A DNA stretch of 64,000 nucleotides from Streptomyces actuosus (GTDB taxonomy: Bacteria > Actinomycetota > Actinomycetes > Streptomycetales > Streptomycetaceae), in assembly GCF_016921115.1 (NCBI RefSeq), contig NZ_JAFFZS010000015.1, forward strand, positions 120,266-184,265, in the 5' to 3' direction. The position numbers were made by a program, and so were the translations under genes. Position 1 is the first letter of the stretch, and each line of letters begins with the position of its first letter. Below the pieces are notes generated by a model. It saw only the letters and a program-made list of their open reading frames with translations. It made no database searches and was not told the origin of the DNA. Of this stretch, positions 36,231 to 45,177 are shown piece by piece.

Positions 36231-38522
36231 TCACCGTGGCGCCGCGCCCACACCGGTGACCCGGACATACTGCTCGCGCACCTCCCGATACCGCAGCAGT
36301 TCCGCCGCGACCGGGTCCAGCACCCGGGCCCGGCCGCATCCGGCGGCGGCCTCCCTGAGTCTGCGCTCGGCTTCCTGGCCGTACCGTCGGGCCGGGCCGC
36401 GGGCGGCCATACGGCAGCTCCACTCCACGAGCGGGCCTCCCACGATGCCCGCCACCATCAGCAGCACCGGAACGCCCAGGTTCGGTGCCATCACCCCGGC
36501 GATCTGCGCCACCAGCCACAGCCCGCCGACGACCTGAAGCAGCGTCATGGACGCCTGCACCAGCACCGCGGCGGGCCACCAGCCCGGCCGCGGCGGCCGG
36601 CTCGGGAACAGCGTCCCGGCTCGTGCCGCGAGGCCGTCCAGCGCCTCGGGCAGCCCCTGCGCGCCGCGTACCGCGGCCTCGCGCACAGCCTGGGCCCACG
36701 CCGCGGGCAGTCCGTCCGACGCCTGCTCGGCGACCGTGCGCACCGCGTGCTCCACCCGTTGGCGCGCGGTGGCCTCGGCGTCGGCCTGGGCCCGCAGCGG
36801 CAGGCGCCCGGTGGGGGGCTCGCTCCGGTCCTGGAACCAGCGCCACAACCGCAGCCACGGCGTACCGCAGGCTCGGTTGGCGTTGCGGAGCCAGGCCCGT
36901 TCCGCGGCCTCGCCCGCCGCGGTGGCGCCGACGGCGTCCGCCAGCCGCGCGGAGAACTCCTCGCGAGCCTGCTCGCTGAGCCCCGTGCGCCGCCCGGCGG
37001 AGTAGACGGGCCGCAGTCCGCAGGCGGCCGCGTCGACGTCCGCGGAGATGCGCCGGGCCGCGGCCCCGCGCTCCCCGACGAACTGGCCGAGCGCCTCGCG
37101 CAGCTCCCCCACGCCGTCCCCGGTGAGCGCGGACAGCGCGAGCACGGTGGCACCCGGCTCGCCGTACTCGCTCAGCGCGATGCCGTCCTCGTCCAGCAGC
37201 CGCCGCAGGTCGTCGAGGACCAGGTCGGCCGCCTCGCCGGGCAGCCGATCGGTCTGGTTGAGGACGACGAACATCACCTCGGCGTGGCCCGCCATGGGGC
37301 GCAGGTACCGCTCGTGCAGGACGGCGTCGGCGTACTTCTCCGGGTCGACGACCCAGATGACGGCGTCGACGAGGCGCAGGACGCGGTCCACCTGCTCACG
37401 GTGCTGCAGGGCGGCGGAGTCGTGGTCGGGCAGGTCGACCAGCACCAGTCCGCGCAGCTGTTCCTCCGACTCCGGGCTCTGCACCGGCCGCCGCCGCAGC
37501 CGGGGCGGGATCCCGAGGCGCTCGATGAGGCTCGCCCCGCCGTCGCTCCAACTGCAGGCGATGGGCGCGGCGGTGGTCGGGCGCCGCACCCCCGTCTCCG
37601 AGATGGTCACGCCGGCCAGCGCGTTGAACAGCTGCGACTTGCCGCTGCCGGTCGCACCCGCGATGGCGACGACGGTGTGCTGCCCGGAGAGCTTGCGCCG
37701 CGCCGCCGCCTCGTCCAGTACCCGCCCCGCCTCGGCGAGCGTCCGGCTGTCCAGTCGGGCACGCGAGAGCCCGACCAGCTCCCGCAGGGCGTCCAGCCGC
37801 GACCGCAGCGGCCCGTCGTACGCCAGCGGGGCCACCCCCTGGGGCCCGCCGCCGACCCCGGTCCGGGATTCGAGGACGACGGCGGGTTCCGCCGCGCCCC
37901 CGTTCTCGTTCACCCGCCGCGCGATCAGCCCGTCGTCCCAGGGGGGCGAGGAGCCGTCGGGGACGTCCGGGCCGTCGTCCCCGGACGAAGCTGCCTCCGC
38001 ACCACGCGCACGTACGTCGTCCCTGCCACGCGCACGCGCGTCGTCCGCGCCACGGACAGGCTCCTGGTCCCCGCCACGCGCACGCAGGTCCTGACGGCCA
38101 CGCGCACGCGCGTCGTCGCCGCCACGCGCGCGTACGTCGTCTCCGGCCCCCGTCCCGGGCTCCGCGCCCCGTGTCTCCGGCGCGCTGCGCTCCCCGGCCC
38201 GCGGCGTGCTCCCCGCGTGTCCCTCCGGCACCCCGGACCGCCCGTCGGGCCCTCCGCGCAGCTCCCCCTCCACACGCCCATCCGGCCCCGCACGCTCCGC
38301 GCCCGCCTCCGGCTCCTCGGTATGCCCGCCCCGGGCGGAGCCCTCGGACGGGTCTCCCTTCCGGTGGACGGCGCCGGGGGCTTCCCCCGCGTCGCCGCCC
38401 TCGGGGAGGCCGCGGCCGTCGAGGCGCCGGCGGTCCTGCGAAACGCTGCGGTCGTCCTGCACGGTCCCCTCCCCGGGGTGATCGGCGTGCTCCGTGTGGT
38501 CCTGATCAGTGACGGCGGTCAC
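36231..38522 (-). CDS. dynB: dynamin-like GTPase with C-terminal membrane segments (DynB-like)
   Basis: A 763-residue GTPase. Residues 1-200 are a hydrophilic, low-complexity region with six 8-residue repeats. The GTPase core follows: GATGSGKSQLFNALAG (P-loop), RRPTTAAPIA (switch I threonine), LVLVDLPDHDSA (switch II) and VVLNQTDRLPGE (NxxD). The C-terminal third has two membrane segments, WWPAAVLVQASMTLLQVVGGLWLVAQIAG and VPVLLMVAGIVGGPLVEW. In S. venezuelae the paired dynamins DynA and DynB stabilise FtsZ rings during sporulation septation, and DynB is the membrane-spanning partner as I remember it. GTG start, 3 bases after the upstream GTPase stop. Confidence 0.72.
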   Translation of the reverse strand: MTAVTDQDHTEHADHPGEGTVQDDRSVSQDRRRLDGRGLPEGGDAGEAPGAVHRKGDPSEGSARGGHTEEPEAGAERAGPDGRVEGELRGGPDGRSGVPEGHAGSTPRAGERSAPETRGAEPGTGAGDDVRARGGDDARARGRQDLRARGGDQEPVRGADDARARGRDDVRARGAEAASSGDDGPDVPDGSSPPWDDGLIARRVNENGGAAEPAVVLESRTGVGGGPQGVAPLAYDGPLRSRLDALRELVGLSRARLDSRTLAEAGRVLDEAAARRKLSGQHTVVAIAGATGSGKSQLFNALAGVTISETGVRRPTTAAPIACSWSDGGASLIERLGIPPRLRRRPVQSPESEEQLRGLVLVDLPDHDSAALQHREQVDRVLRLVDAVIWVVDPEKYADAVLHERYLRPMAGHAEVMFVVLNQTDRLPGEAADLVLDDLRRLLDEDGIALSEYGEPGATVLALSALTGDGVGELREALGQFVGERGAAARRISADVDAAACGLRPVYSAGRRTGLSEQAREEFSARLADAVGATAAGEAAERAWLRNANRACGTPWLRLWRWFQDRSEPPTGRLPLRAQADAEATARQRVEHAVRTVAEQASDGLPAAWAQAVREAAVRGAQGLPEALDGLAARAGTLFPSRPPRPGWWPAAVLVQASMTLLQVVGGLWLVAQIAGVMAPNLGVPVLLMVAGIVGGPLVEWSCRMAARGPARRYGQEAERRLREAAAGCGRARVLDPVAAELLRYREVREQYVRVTGVGAAPR
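38002..38145. repeat. six 24-bp tandem repeats inside dynB
   Basis: Six units of exactly 24 bases begin at 38002, 38026, 38050, 38074, 38098 and 38122, each starting CCACGCGC or CCACGGAC on the plus strand. On the coding strand they encode DDVRARGG, DDARARGR, QDLRARGG, DQEPVRGA, DDARARGR and DDVRARGA. Divergence in unit four shows the array is not very recent. Confidence 0.9.
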
Positions 38523-38525
38523 CGG

Positions 38526-40172
38526 TCATCTCTCCTTCTGCAGCAGGGACAGCGCGGCGATGAGTTCGGCCTGGGGCTCGGCGTGGACGTCGAGCCCGTC
38601 GAGCGGGGCCAGACGCCGCTCCCGCTCGGCGTGCAGGACCCCGTCCACGTGCTCGGCGAGCAGTCGCCCGCCCCGGTCCCGCAACCGCAGCGCGCCGTGC
38701 GCCCCGAGCCGCTCCGCGAGGCCCTCGCCCGCGGGGCGCGCGCGGCGCCCGCCCAGCAGAGCGGTGGCGACGAGCGCGGCGATCAGTTCGGGGTCGGGCG
38801 CGGGGCTGCGCTCCAGCCCGCGCACCTCCTCCTCGGCGTATTCCTCCAGCTCGCGCCGCCACCGCCGTACGGCGAGCCCGATGCGGTGCTCGGCGCTCTC
38901 CCGGGTGGCGTCGGGGTCGGCCAGGCCGTCGGCGTCCGCCGCCGGCTCGCGCCGCCAGGCGTCGCCGATCCGTTCGTCGGCGGCGGTGACGGCACACACG
39001 ATCAGCGAGGAGAGGCTCTCCACGAGCGCGTCGAGGAGCTCGCCCGCTGTGCAGTCCAGGGGGAAGGCCCGCCACCGTTTGAGCGCGTCACCGGCGAGGA
39101 CGGCGCCCGCCTGCAACCGCCCCCGTACGCGCGCGTGCTCGCTGTCGTACGCCCCGTCGACAGCGGCGGTGAGCCGGAGCGCCGCCGCGTACTGCTGCGC
39201 CGTGGCGCCGGCGAGCTCGGGCATGCGCGACGTGAGGGAGTCGAGGATGCCGTACACGGTGCGCCCCATGGCGTGCTGGCGTGCGCCGGGGTCCTGCACG
39301 TGGTGGACGAGCCAGCTCCGCAGGGGGGCGACGGCGGTGGCCGGAAGCAGTCCGCCGCCCCAGGCGGACTCCGGCAGTTCGGGCACGGTGAAGCGGGGTA
39401 CGTCGCCCAGTCCGGCCTTGGTGAGGAGCGCCCCGTACTGCCGGGACACTTCGGCGACGACCTGGTGGGGCACACGGTCCAGGACGGTCACGAAGGTGGC
39501 GTCGTACTCCTTGGCGGTGCGCAGCATGTGCCACGGCACGGCGTCGGCGTAGCGGGCGGCCGTGGTGACCATCACCCAGATGTCGGCGGCACAGATGAGC
39601 TCGGCGGCGAGGACCCGGTTGTCGGCGACGAGGGAGTCGACGTCGGGCGCGTCGAGCAGGGCGAGACCGGGAGGGAGGGTGTCGGCGGTCTCGATGCGCA
39701 GGACGCGCGCGGGGTTCTCGTCGGGCAGGAGCAGGTCGTCGCCCACGTCCTGATGGGGCGTCCACACGCGGGTGAGGTCGGGCAGGACGCGCATCCCGCT
39801 GAACCAGTGCTGGTCCTCCGGATGGCAGACCAGGACCGGGGTCCGGGTCGTCGGGCGCAGCACACCGGCCTCGCTGACCCGCCGCCCCACCAGCGAATTG
39901 ACGAGTGTCGACTTGCCGGCGCCGGTCGAGCCGCCCACGACGGCCAGCAGGGGTGCTTCGGGTTGGCGCAGGCGGGGCACCAAGTAGTCATCGAGCTGGG
40001 CGAGCAGTTCATCGCGGTTGGCACGCGCGCGTGGGGCCCCCGCCAGGGGCAGCGGGAAGCGTGCGGCCGCGACACGGTCGCGCAGCGCGGAGAGTGCGTC
40101 GAGCAGCTGAGGCCGTACGTCCAAGGTCACCACATGCGAAGAATGCCCAATTTCAGGGGAATTCTGAAGCAT
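38526..40172 (-). CDS. dynA: dynamin-like GTPase, soluble partner (DynA-like)
   Basis: A 548-residue GTPase without membrane segments. The P-loop is VVGGSTGAGKSTLVNSLVG, the switch I region RPTTRTPVLVCHP and switch II LALLDAPDVDSLV; the usual NKxD is replaced by TVLDRVP. Long helical regions rich in Arg, Glu and Ala follow. With the downstream membrane-bound GTPase it forms a two-gene operon like dynAB, a sporulation-specific bacterial dynamin pair acting with FtsZ at septa. The ATG at 40172 is used here; GTG codons at 40133 and 40130 (VVTLDVRPQLL) fit the conserved start about as well and lack a clear ribosome binding site. Confidence 0.72.
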   Translation of the reverse strand: MLQNSPEIGHSSHVVTLDVRPQLLDALSALRDRVAAARFPLPLAGAPRARANRDELLAQLDDYLVPRLRQPEAPLLAVVGGSTGAGKSTLVNSLVGRRVSEAGVLRPTTRTPVLVCHPEDQHWFSGMRVLPDLTRVWTPHQDVGDDLLLPDENPARVLRIETADTLPPGLALLDAPDVDSLVADNRVLAAELICAADIWVMVTTAARYADAVPWHMLRTAKEYDATFVTVLDRVPHQVVAEVSRQYGALLTKAGLGDVPRFTVPELPESAWGGGLLPATAVAPLRSWLVHHVQDPGARQHAMGRTVYGILDSLTSRMPELAGATAQQYAAALRLTAAVDGAYDSEHARVRGRLQAGAVLAGDALKRWRAFPLDCTAGELLDALVESLSSLIVCAVTAADERIGDAWRREPAADADGLADPDATRESAEHRIGLAVRRWRRELEEYAEEEVRGLERSPAPDPELIAALVATALLGGRRARPAGEGLAERLGAHGALRLRDRGGRLLAEHVDGVLHAERERRLAPLDGLDVHAEPQAELIAALSLLQKER

Positions 40173-40454
40173 ATAGGCATGCCTGCGCGCCGACTGAACA
40201 CAAGGGACGGAAGGGACGACTGAGACATGGGCGCAGCCCAGGCATAACGAGTGCACAACACCGGTGGCGCTCGCCGTCAAAAGCGATGCACGATTCGTAC
40301 CTGCCTGCGATTATCAGGACCGCTTCACCGAACCTCCACATCGAGCCACGGAGGCGAAGCGACAGGGGCAAGGATCCGGGAGCCCTATCCTTGTCCCCGG
40401 CGACGTCACGGACCGGCCCACACCCGGGCACCTTGACAGAGGCCACCACACCAG

Positions 40455-40530
40455 GCCCCCGTAGCTCAGTGGATAGAGCAGGCGCCTTCTAAGCGCTTGG
40501 CCGCAGGTTCGAGTCCTGCCGGGGGCGCCA
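40455..40530 (+). tRNA. tRNA-Arg (UCU anticodon)
   Basis: Acceptor stem GCCCCCG (40455-40461) pairs with CGGGGGC (40520-40526). The D arm AGCTCAGTGGATAGAGCA, the anticodon loop CTTCTAA reading TCT, and the T arm CAGGTTCGAGTCCTG are all present, and CCA is encoded (40528-40530). Anticodon UCU decodes AGA/AGG arginine codons. It is the integration site next to an integrase remnant. Confidence 0.95.
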
Positions 40531-40545
40531 CCCGCCACCAGCAAG

Positions 40546-40580
40546 AACGCCCCAGAGGGGATCTCCCCTCCAGGGCGTTT
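40546..40580 (+). terminator. Rho-independent-type hairpin after tRNA-Arg
   Basis: AACGCCC (40546-40552) pairs with GGGCGTT (40573-40579), and inside it GAGGGGA pairs with TCCCCTC. A short T run follows. It ends the tRNA transcript and faces the convergent integrase remnant. Confidence 0.75.
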
Positions 40581-40617
40581 CGCGTCTCTGACGGCAACGC
40601 TGACGGCAACGGCCGCG

Positions 40618-40899
40618 TCACTCGTCGGCCAGCAGGCTCCCCAGCCGATCGAGGGCGGCCCGCTTCTCGGTCATGTCGGCGTGCGCGTAGATGTTCATGG
40701 TCACGTCCAACGCGCTGTGCCCGACGATGTCCCGGACGATGTGCGGCGGGACACCGATGCCGAGCAGCAGGGTCACGCAGGTGTGCCGGAGACCGCGAAA
40801 GCGGACATCCAGGCCCAGCCGCTCGCGGATCGGATAGAAGTGCCGGTTCAGGTTCCGCGGCTCGATCGGCGTCCCCCGACGGGTGGTGAGAACCAGGCC
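40618..40899 (-). pseudogene. tyrosine recombinase (integrase) C-terminal remnant
   Basis: The frame encodes the C-terminal catalytic part of a phage-type tyrosine integrase: GLVLTTRRGTPIEPRNLNRH, FRGLRHTCVTLLLGIGVPPH, IVRDIVGHSALDVTMNIYAH and a helical tail. It keeps RxxRH, GH and the tyrosine nucleophile, but everything before about residue 41 of the frame is unrelated sequence and no upstream catalytic arginine domain exists. The full enzyme would be over 350 residues. It lies 88 bases past the tRNA-Arg gene, convergent with it, as expected for an actinomycete integrative element that used the tRNA 3' end as attachment site. No other element genes remain. Confidence 0.85.
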
Positions 40900-41074
40900 G
40901 GTGCAACCCGGGGCCGGAGAAGCGGACCTCGCCCGCGACGCCCACGATCGCGCACCTCCCACGCCGGCCGGGTCGCTGTGGGTCACATCTGGGGCACGAA
41001 GCTTGCAGGTTGCATGCACCCGTCACCGGACCAAGGTCACAATGACCGGTCCGAGCAACGTCCTTGGGGGAATC

Positions 41075-41704
41075 ATGCGCCGCAGAACAGCACTCGTCAC
41101 CGTCACCGCGCTCGCCGCCCTGCTGACCGCGTGCGGCGGCAGCGGGCAGCAGGGCTCGGCGGAGCGCGTGACGGCCGCGGGGGACAAGGCCGCTTCACAG
41201 GCGGCCGATTGCGGGCCCGACTCGGGCGACCGGTGCAACGACGGCAGCGCCTCCCCGGCCGCCGCCGAGCCGAACACCGAGTTGGCCGTCGGGGACACCT
41301 TCGCCTATGACGACGGCCTGACGTTGCAGGTCACCGGGATCAGCCGCATCACACGGTACGGGGAGTACGACGAGAAGCCGGCGGCCGACAAGACGGCCTT
41401 CCGCGTGGTGTGGACCGTCACCAACGGCACCGACAAGCCCTACGACCTCGACAACCTGGGCTATGACGCCAAGGGCGCCACGAGCGGTGGTGAGACAGAG
41501 TTGCTCTATGTCGAGGTCGACTCCAAGCAGATGACGGGCCGTCTCGCCCCGGGGCGCAGCGGCAGGTTCACCTCGGAGTACGCGATCGCCAAGAGCGACG
41601 GCAACGAGATCGTCTTCACCTTGAGCCGGGTCGACGCCGCCTACATGGATGACGACACGGCATACCTGGGCGAGGACCCGCACTGGACCGGCGCCGTCGA
41701 GTAG
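41075..41704 (+). CDS. lipoprotein, DUF4352-like
   Basis: A 209-residue secreted lipoprotein. MRRRTALVTVTALAALLTAC is a signal peptide with lipobox LTAC, so Cys 20 is lipidated. After a spacer with two cysteines (ADCGPDSGDRC), residues about 70-195 form an Ig-like beta sandwich similar to DUF4352 (VGDTFAYDDGLTLQVTGI, RVVWTVTNGTDKPYDL, GRSGRFTSEYAIA). Such domains are presumed ligand- or protein-binding. The ATG at 41075 has GGGGGA upstream. It is the first gene after the integrase remnant, and its function is unknown. Confidence 0.82.
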   Translation: MRRRTALVTVTALAALLTACGGSGQQGSAERVTAAGDKAASQAADCGPDSGDRCNDGSASPAAAEPNTELAVGDTFAYDDGLTLQVTGISRITRYGEYDEKPAADKTAFRVVWTVTNGTDKPYDLDNLGYDAKGATSGGETELLYVEVDSKQMTGRLAPGRSGRFTSEYAIAKSDGNEIVFTLSRVDAAYMDDDTAYLGEDPHWTGAVE

Positions 41705-41846
41705 GCCACGCCCTGTGCCGTCGGCGCCCCCTGGAGCGTGGCGTCCTCGGTCGCCCCACCCGGGGGTGTGGGCCGGCGGCACGCCCGGTGCCGTGTGTGT
41801 GCGGACGCCGTGCCACCGGTGGTGGCCGGGTCACCGGGCGCCGGCC

Positions 41847-41933
41847 GGCGCAGCGGCCTCGCGGAGGAGGACCCCGGCGCAGCGGCATCCGGGAGGAAGT
41901 GCCCGGCGCTGCGGCGTCCGGGTGGAAGAGCCG
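41847..41933. repeat. three imperfect 29-bp tandem repeats
   Basis: Units begin at 41847, 41876 and 41905, each starting GGCGCAGCGG or GGCGCTGCGG and continuing through GGAGGA/GGTGGA. They sit in the non-coding interval just upstream of the membrane protein gene at 41976. No protein-coding role is evident. Confidence 0.8.
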
Positions 41934-41975
41934 GGGCTTCGGGTTCCACGGACCGCGGGCAGGAACAGTACGGGA

Positions 41976-42716
41976 ATGACGAATGGGTCGGCCCAAGCCC
42001 GCGCGGAGCGTCGCGACGAGGAACGGGAGCGGCAGGCGAGCCGCACCGTGCTCGGCGCGGTCGTGCTGGCCTTTCCCGTGCTGAAGGTGGCCTGGACGCT
42101 CGGCAGCAGCTCGGCGGCGGGCGAGGTGTTCCTGACCGCCGGTGTCAGGAGCTGGTCCGACGCCTTGAGCGGGATGGTCCTGACGGACGCGCTGCTCGCG
42201 TCGGTGCTGGCGATCGTGGTCTGCCGGCTGGTTCCCTTCCGGCTCCCCCGTGCTCCGGCGGCCGGTGGACCAGCGACCGGCCGGCTGCTGGTCCTGGCCC
42301 TGACCGCTCCGCTGGCCTTCGGAGTCATCGTCGGGGCCTTGCACGGGTGGGGGTGGGGTGTCGGCACGGCCCTCGTCGCCTATGTCCTTCGGGTGGGCAG
42401 AGGGCTCGCCGAACGCCACCGGGGTACCGGACCGCGGACGGCGACCGGCACCGTGTCCCTCGTCCTCAGTCTGGCCGTCGCCGCCGCGCTCCCCCTCGTC
42501 GCCCTGAGCTCCTGCCTCAGCGGGCGCTCCTGGTCGCCGGTCCTGGTCTGTGACGTCGACGTCGGCACGGGGCCCGAGCGGGAGCGGGTCATCGAACTGA
42601 GCCGGACCGGTCCCGGTGTCGTCGGCTGGGGCCTCTCCGGCCACGAAGCCGTCAACGGCGTCCGCTGCGCCCTCGCCGAGGATCAGCAGGTCCGCGCGCC
42701 TCTCTGGGAGAACTGA
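41976..42716 (+). CDS. predicted membrane protein
   Basis: A 246-residue membrane protein of unknown family. Helices are visible at about residues 20-40 (TVLGAVVLAFPVLKVAW), 65-85 (VLTDALLASVLAIVVCRLVP), 100-130 (LLVLALTAPLAFGVIVGALHGWGWG) and 155-175 (GTVSLVLSLAVAAALPLVALSSC). A C-terminal extracytoplasmic part contains two cysteines (LVCDVDVG, GVRCALAED). The start at 41976 is the first ATG giving an ordinary charged N-terminus, with AGGA about 11 bases upstream. Confidence 0.7.
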   Translation: MTNGSAQARAERRDEERERQASRTVLGAVVLAFPVLKVAWTLGSSSAAGEVFLTAGVRSWSDALSGMVLTDALLASVLAIVVCRLVPFRLPRAPAAGGPATGRLLVLALTAPLAFGVIVGALHGWGWGVGTALVAYVLRVGRGLAERHRGTGPRTATGTVSLVLSLAVAAALPLVALSSCLSGRSWSPVLVCDVDVGTGPERERVIELSRTGPGVVGWGLSGHEAVNGVRCALAEDQQVRAPLWEN

Positions 42717-43155
42717 GCCGGCCGTGCACGGGCGTGGGGCCCTCCTCGGCCGGTGGGTCCGGACCATCGAGCGGGACCGCAGCGCCCCGGGTGAGGGTCT
42801 GTCATGGAGGGCATCTGCACGGCATCCGTACCGCAGCCGCTCGCCGTCATCGCGGCCCCGAAGGCCCCGGCAGTCCGCGGTTCCGGTCCGCCGGTCGGCC
42901 CGTCGATGCGTCCACCGGGGTGAGTGTGGGGGCCCGGAGCCGCGGTCGGTGCGTCGGACCGGCGCGCAGAGTGCCGCTGGCGCACCATGATGCCTGCGGA
43001 TGCGGGGGCGGAACGCAGCGGGCAGAAGGCACAGCTCGGGCCAGGTGGCGCGGGGCACATGACGCGGATCGCGGGCGCTGGACGCGCGACACGGCACGCG
43101 GAGCGTGCAGCGTCGCGTCCCGGGCACCGATCGGGCGGTCGAGGGCGGAACACAC
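42717..43155. other. intergenic region without visible gene
   Basis: A 439-base gap. Open frames on both strands give arginine/proline/histidine-rich sequences without family resemblance. I see no convincing hairpin or promoter. Confidence 0.4.
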
Positions 43156-44019
43156 ATGTATGTGGCCACTGGCGGTATCGGCGGGACCACGGCCGACGCA
43201 CTGATGTACGTCTGGTTCTTCCTCGTCGTGCTGTCCGCCGTCTACGTCGCGTACGACGCGTTCACCGGCAACCCCGAACTGACCGTGATGAAGTGGGGCT
43301 GGGTCCTGGTGACCCTGTACCTCGGACCGATCGGCGCCGCGCTCTATGTGCTGTCGTGCAAGGAACCCGGGCCGGGGGCCCACGAACGGTTCGTGGCTCC
43401 GCTCTGGAAGCAGTCCCTCGGATCCACCATCCACTGTGTCGCCGGCGATGCCACCGGCATCATGGTGGCGGCGGTGGTCGTGTCGGCGGTCGGTCTGCCG
43501 CCGTGGGGGGACAGTCTGGCCGAGTACGTCGTGGGATTCGGCTTCGGCCTGCTCGTCTTCCAGGCCCTGTTCATGCGGGACATGCTCGGCGGGAGCTACC
43601 TGCGGGCCGTGCGCTCCACGGTGTTCGCGGAGTGGCTGTCGATGAACTGCGTGATGGGTGCCATGGTGGCGGTACTCGTGATCGTCCGGAGTCATGTGCC
43701 GGGCGCCGACGACGCCTCCGACGTCCGCTTCTGGGCCACGTTCTCCCTCGCCGTCCTGGCCGGTCTCGCGTTCGCCTTTCCCGTGAACGTCTGGCTGGTG
43801 GCCAACCACCTGAAGCACGGGATGGGTACGGTACGGGTCCTGGGAAAGGGCGGTGAGGCACTGCACGAGGAGCAGGCCGCGGACGCCCCGGCCGGCGGCG
43901 GTATGGACATGACGGAGAGCGGCGTGACCCGGGAGCAGAAGGCCGCCATGGCGACGCTGACCATCGTCTTCCTCGCCTCGGGTGTCCTCCTGGCCGGGAT
44001 CTTCGGGCAACTCGACTGA
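43156..44019 (+). CDS. DUF4396-like membrane protein
   Basis: A 287-residue membrane protein with about seven helices, starting ALMYVWFFLVVLSAVYVAYDAF. The segment STIHCVAGDATGIMVAAVVV followed by helices, and FAEWLSMNCVMGAMVAVLVI, resemble DUF4396 proteins, which are of unknown function; conserved His and Cys in helices suggest metal or redox chemistry in the membrane. A hydrophilic linker (EEQAADAPAGGGMDMTESG) precedes the last helix. The ATG at 43156 is chosen since it precedes the first helix and follows GAGGGCGG. Confidence 0.68.
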   Translation: MYVATGGIGGTTADALMYVWFFLVVLSAVYVAYDAFTGNPELTVMKWGWVLVTLYLGPIGAALYVLSCKEPGPGAHERFVAPLWKQSLGSTIHCVAGDATGIMVAAVVVSAVGLPPWGDSLAEYVVGFGFGLLVFQALFMRDMLGGSYLRAVRSTVFAEWLSMNCVMGAMVAVLVIVRSHVPGADDASDVRFWATFSLAVLAGLAFAFPVNVWLVANHLKHGMGTVRVLGKGGEALHEEQAADAPAGGGMDMTESGVTREQKAAMATLTIVFLASGVLLAGIFGQLD

Positions 44020-44217
44020 CGAGCTGACGAGCTCACGGACCTGGGAGCCGGCAGGCCGGTGAAGGGGGCAGCCTCCCTTTCCCGCTCCCCCTTTCCCGGC
44101 GTACGGCCTCTGCCCGGCACCCGCTGCGCCCCGCTCCCGGACCGGGGCGCGGGTACCGTCCCCGTCGGCTCTGAGAGCATGCAGCCGTACGCCGAAAGGC
44201 CCAGGAGGGGATCAGTC

Positions 44218-45177
44218 ATGCGTCTGCGCTGTGCCGTGCTCGACGACTACCAGAACGCGGCCGCGGAGTCCGCCGACTGGTCGGCGGTGGCGGACCGGGT
44301 CGAGGTCGTCCCCCACTCCCGGCACTACGGCGACGAGGACGCCCTGGCCGCCGCGCTCGCCGACGCCGACATCGTGGTGACGCTCCGCGAACGCGTGTCC
44401 TTCACCGCCTCGCTCCTCGCCCGGCTGCCGAGGCTGAGCCTGCTGATCGCCTCCGGCATGCGCAACAGCGTGATCGACTACGCCGCGGCCGAGGCGCACG
44501 GGGTCACCGTGTGCGGCACGGCCAGTTCCTCCACACCGCCGGTGGAGATGACGTGGGCGCTGCTGCTGGGTCTGGCGCGCAATCTGGTGGCGGAGAGCTC
44601 CGCGCTGCGGTCGGACGGCCCCTGGCAGTCCACGGTCGGCGCCGACCTGCACGGCCGGCGGCTCGGGCTGCTCGGCCTCGGGAAGATCGGCAGCCGGGTC
44701 GCGCAGGTCGGCCTCGCCTTCGGCATGGAGGTCACGGCATGGAGCCGGAACCTGACGAAGGAGCGCGCGGACGAGGTCGGGGTCCGCCTCACCGCTTCCA
44801 AGGAGGAACTCCTCACCGGCAGTGACTTCGTCTCCGTCCACCTCGCGCTGAGCGACCGCACCCGCGGCCTGCTCGGCGCCGCCGAACTCGCCCTGCTGAA
44901 GCCGACCGCGTACCTGGTGAACACCTCCCGCGCCGCCATCGTCGACCAGGACGCCCTGCTGGCCGCGCTGCGCGAGGGCCGCATCGCCGGTGCCGGCGTG
45001 GACGTCTTCGACGTCGAACCGCTGCCCGCCGACCACCCGATGCGCACCGCCCCGCGACTGCTCGCCACACCCCACCTGGGCTATGTGTCGCGCGCCAACT
45101 ACACCGCGTACTACGGGCAGGCCGTCGAGAACATCCGGGGCTACCTCGCCGGCTCCCCGATACGACGCCTGCCCTGA
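44218..45177 (+). CDS. D-isomer-specific 2-hydroxyacid dehydrogenase
   Basis: A 319-residue NAD(P)-dependent oxidoreductase of the D-2-hydroxyacid dehydrogenase family. The cofactor fold has LGLLGLGKIGSRVAQVGLAFGMEVTAWSRN (GxGxxG). Family motifs PPVEMTWALLLGLARNL, VSVHLALSDRTRGLLG, LVNTSRAAIVDQDALL (catalytic arginine) and DVFDVEPLPADHPM with acidic partner are present, and TPHLGYVSR supplies the catalytic histidine. The ATG at 44218 is preceded by AGGAGGGG. Substrate (for example phosphoglycerate-like, glyoxylate or other) cannot be told. It stands alone. Confidence 0.87.
   Translation: MRLRCAVLDDYQNAAAESADWSAVADRVEVVPHSRHYGDEDALAAALADADIVVTLRERVSFTASLLARLPRLSLLIASGMRNSVIDYAAAEAHGVTVCGTASSSTPPVEMTWALLLGLARNLVAESSALRSDGPWQSTVGADLHGRRLGLLGLGKIGSRVAQVGLAFGMEVTAWSRNLTKERADEVGVRLTASKEELLTGSDFVSVHLALSDRTRGLLGAAELALLKPTAYLVNTSRAAIVDQDALLAALREGRIAGAGVDVFDVEPLPADHPMRTAPRLLATPHLGYVSRANYTAYYGQAVENIRGYLAGSPIRRLP

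Noticed and set aside
35921..36259. Possible small gene between ssbB and dynB.
   Set aside because: Pro/Arg/His-rich low-complexity product and an equally open frame on the other strand; no ribosome binding site.
40433..40438. TTGACA before the tRNA as its -35 box.
   Set aside because: A 17-base spacer puts the -10 inside the tRNA itself; the true promoter is probably further upstream and I cannot place it.
41705..41975. N-terminal extension of the membrane protein at 41976.
   Set aside because: The in-frame upstream codons run through the 29-bp tandem repeats and give Arg/Pro-rich sequence before a normal charged N-terminus.
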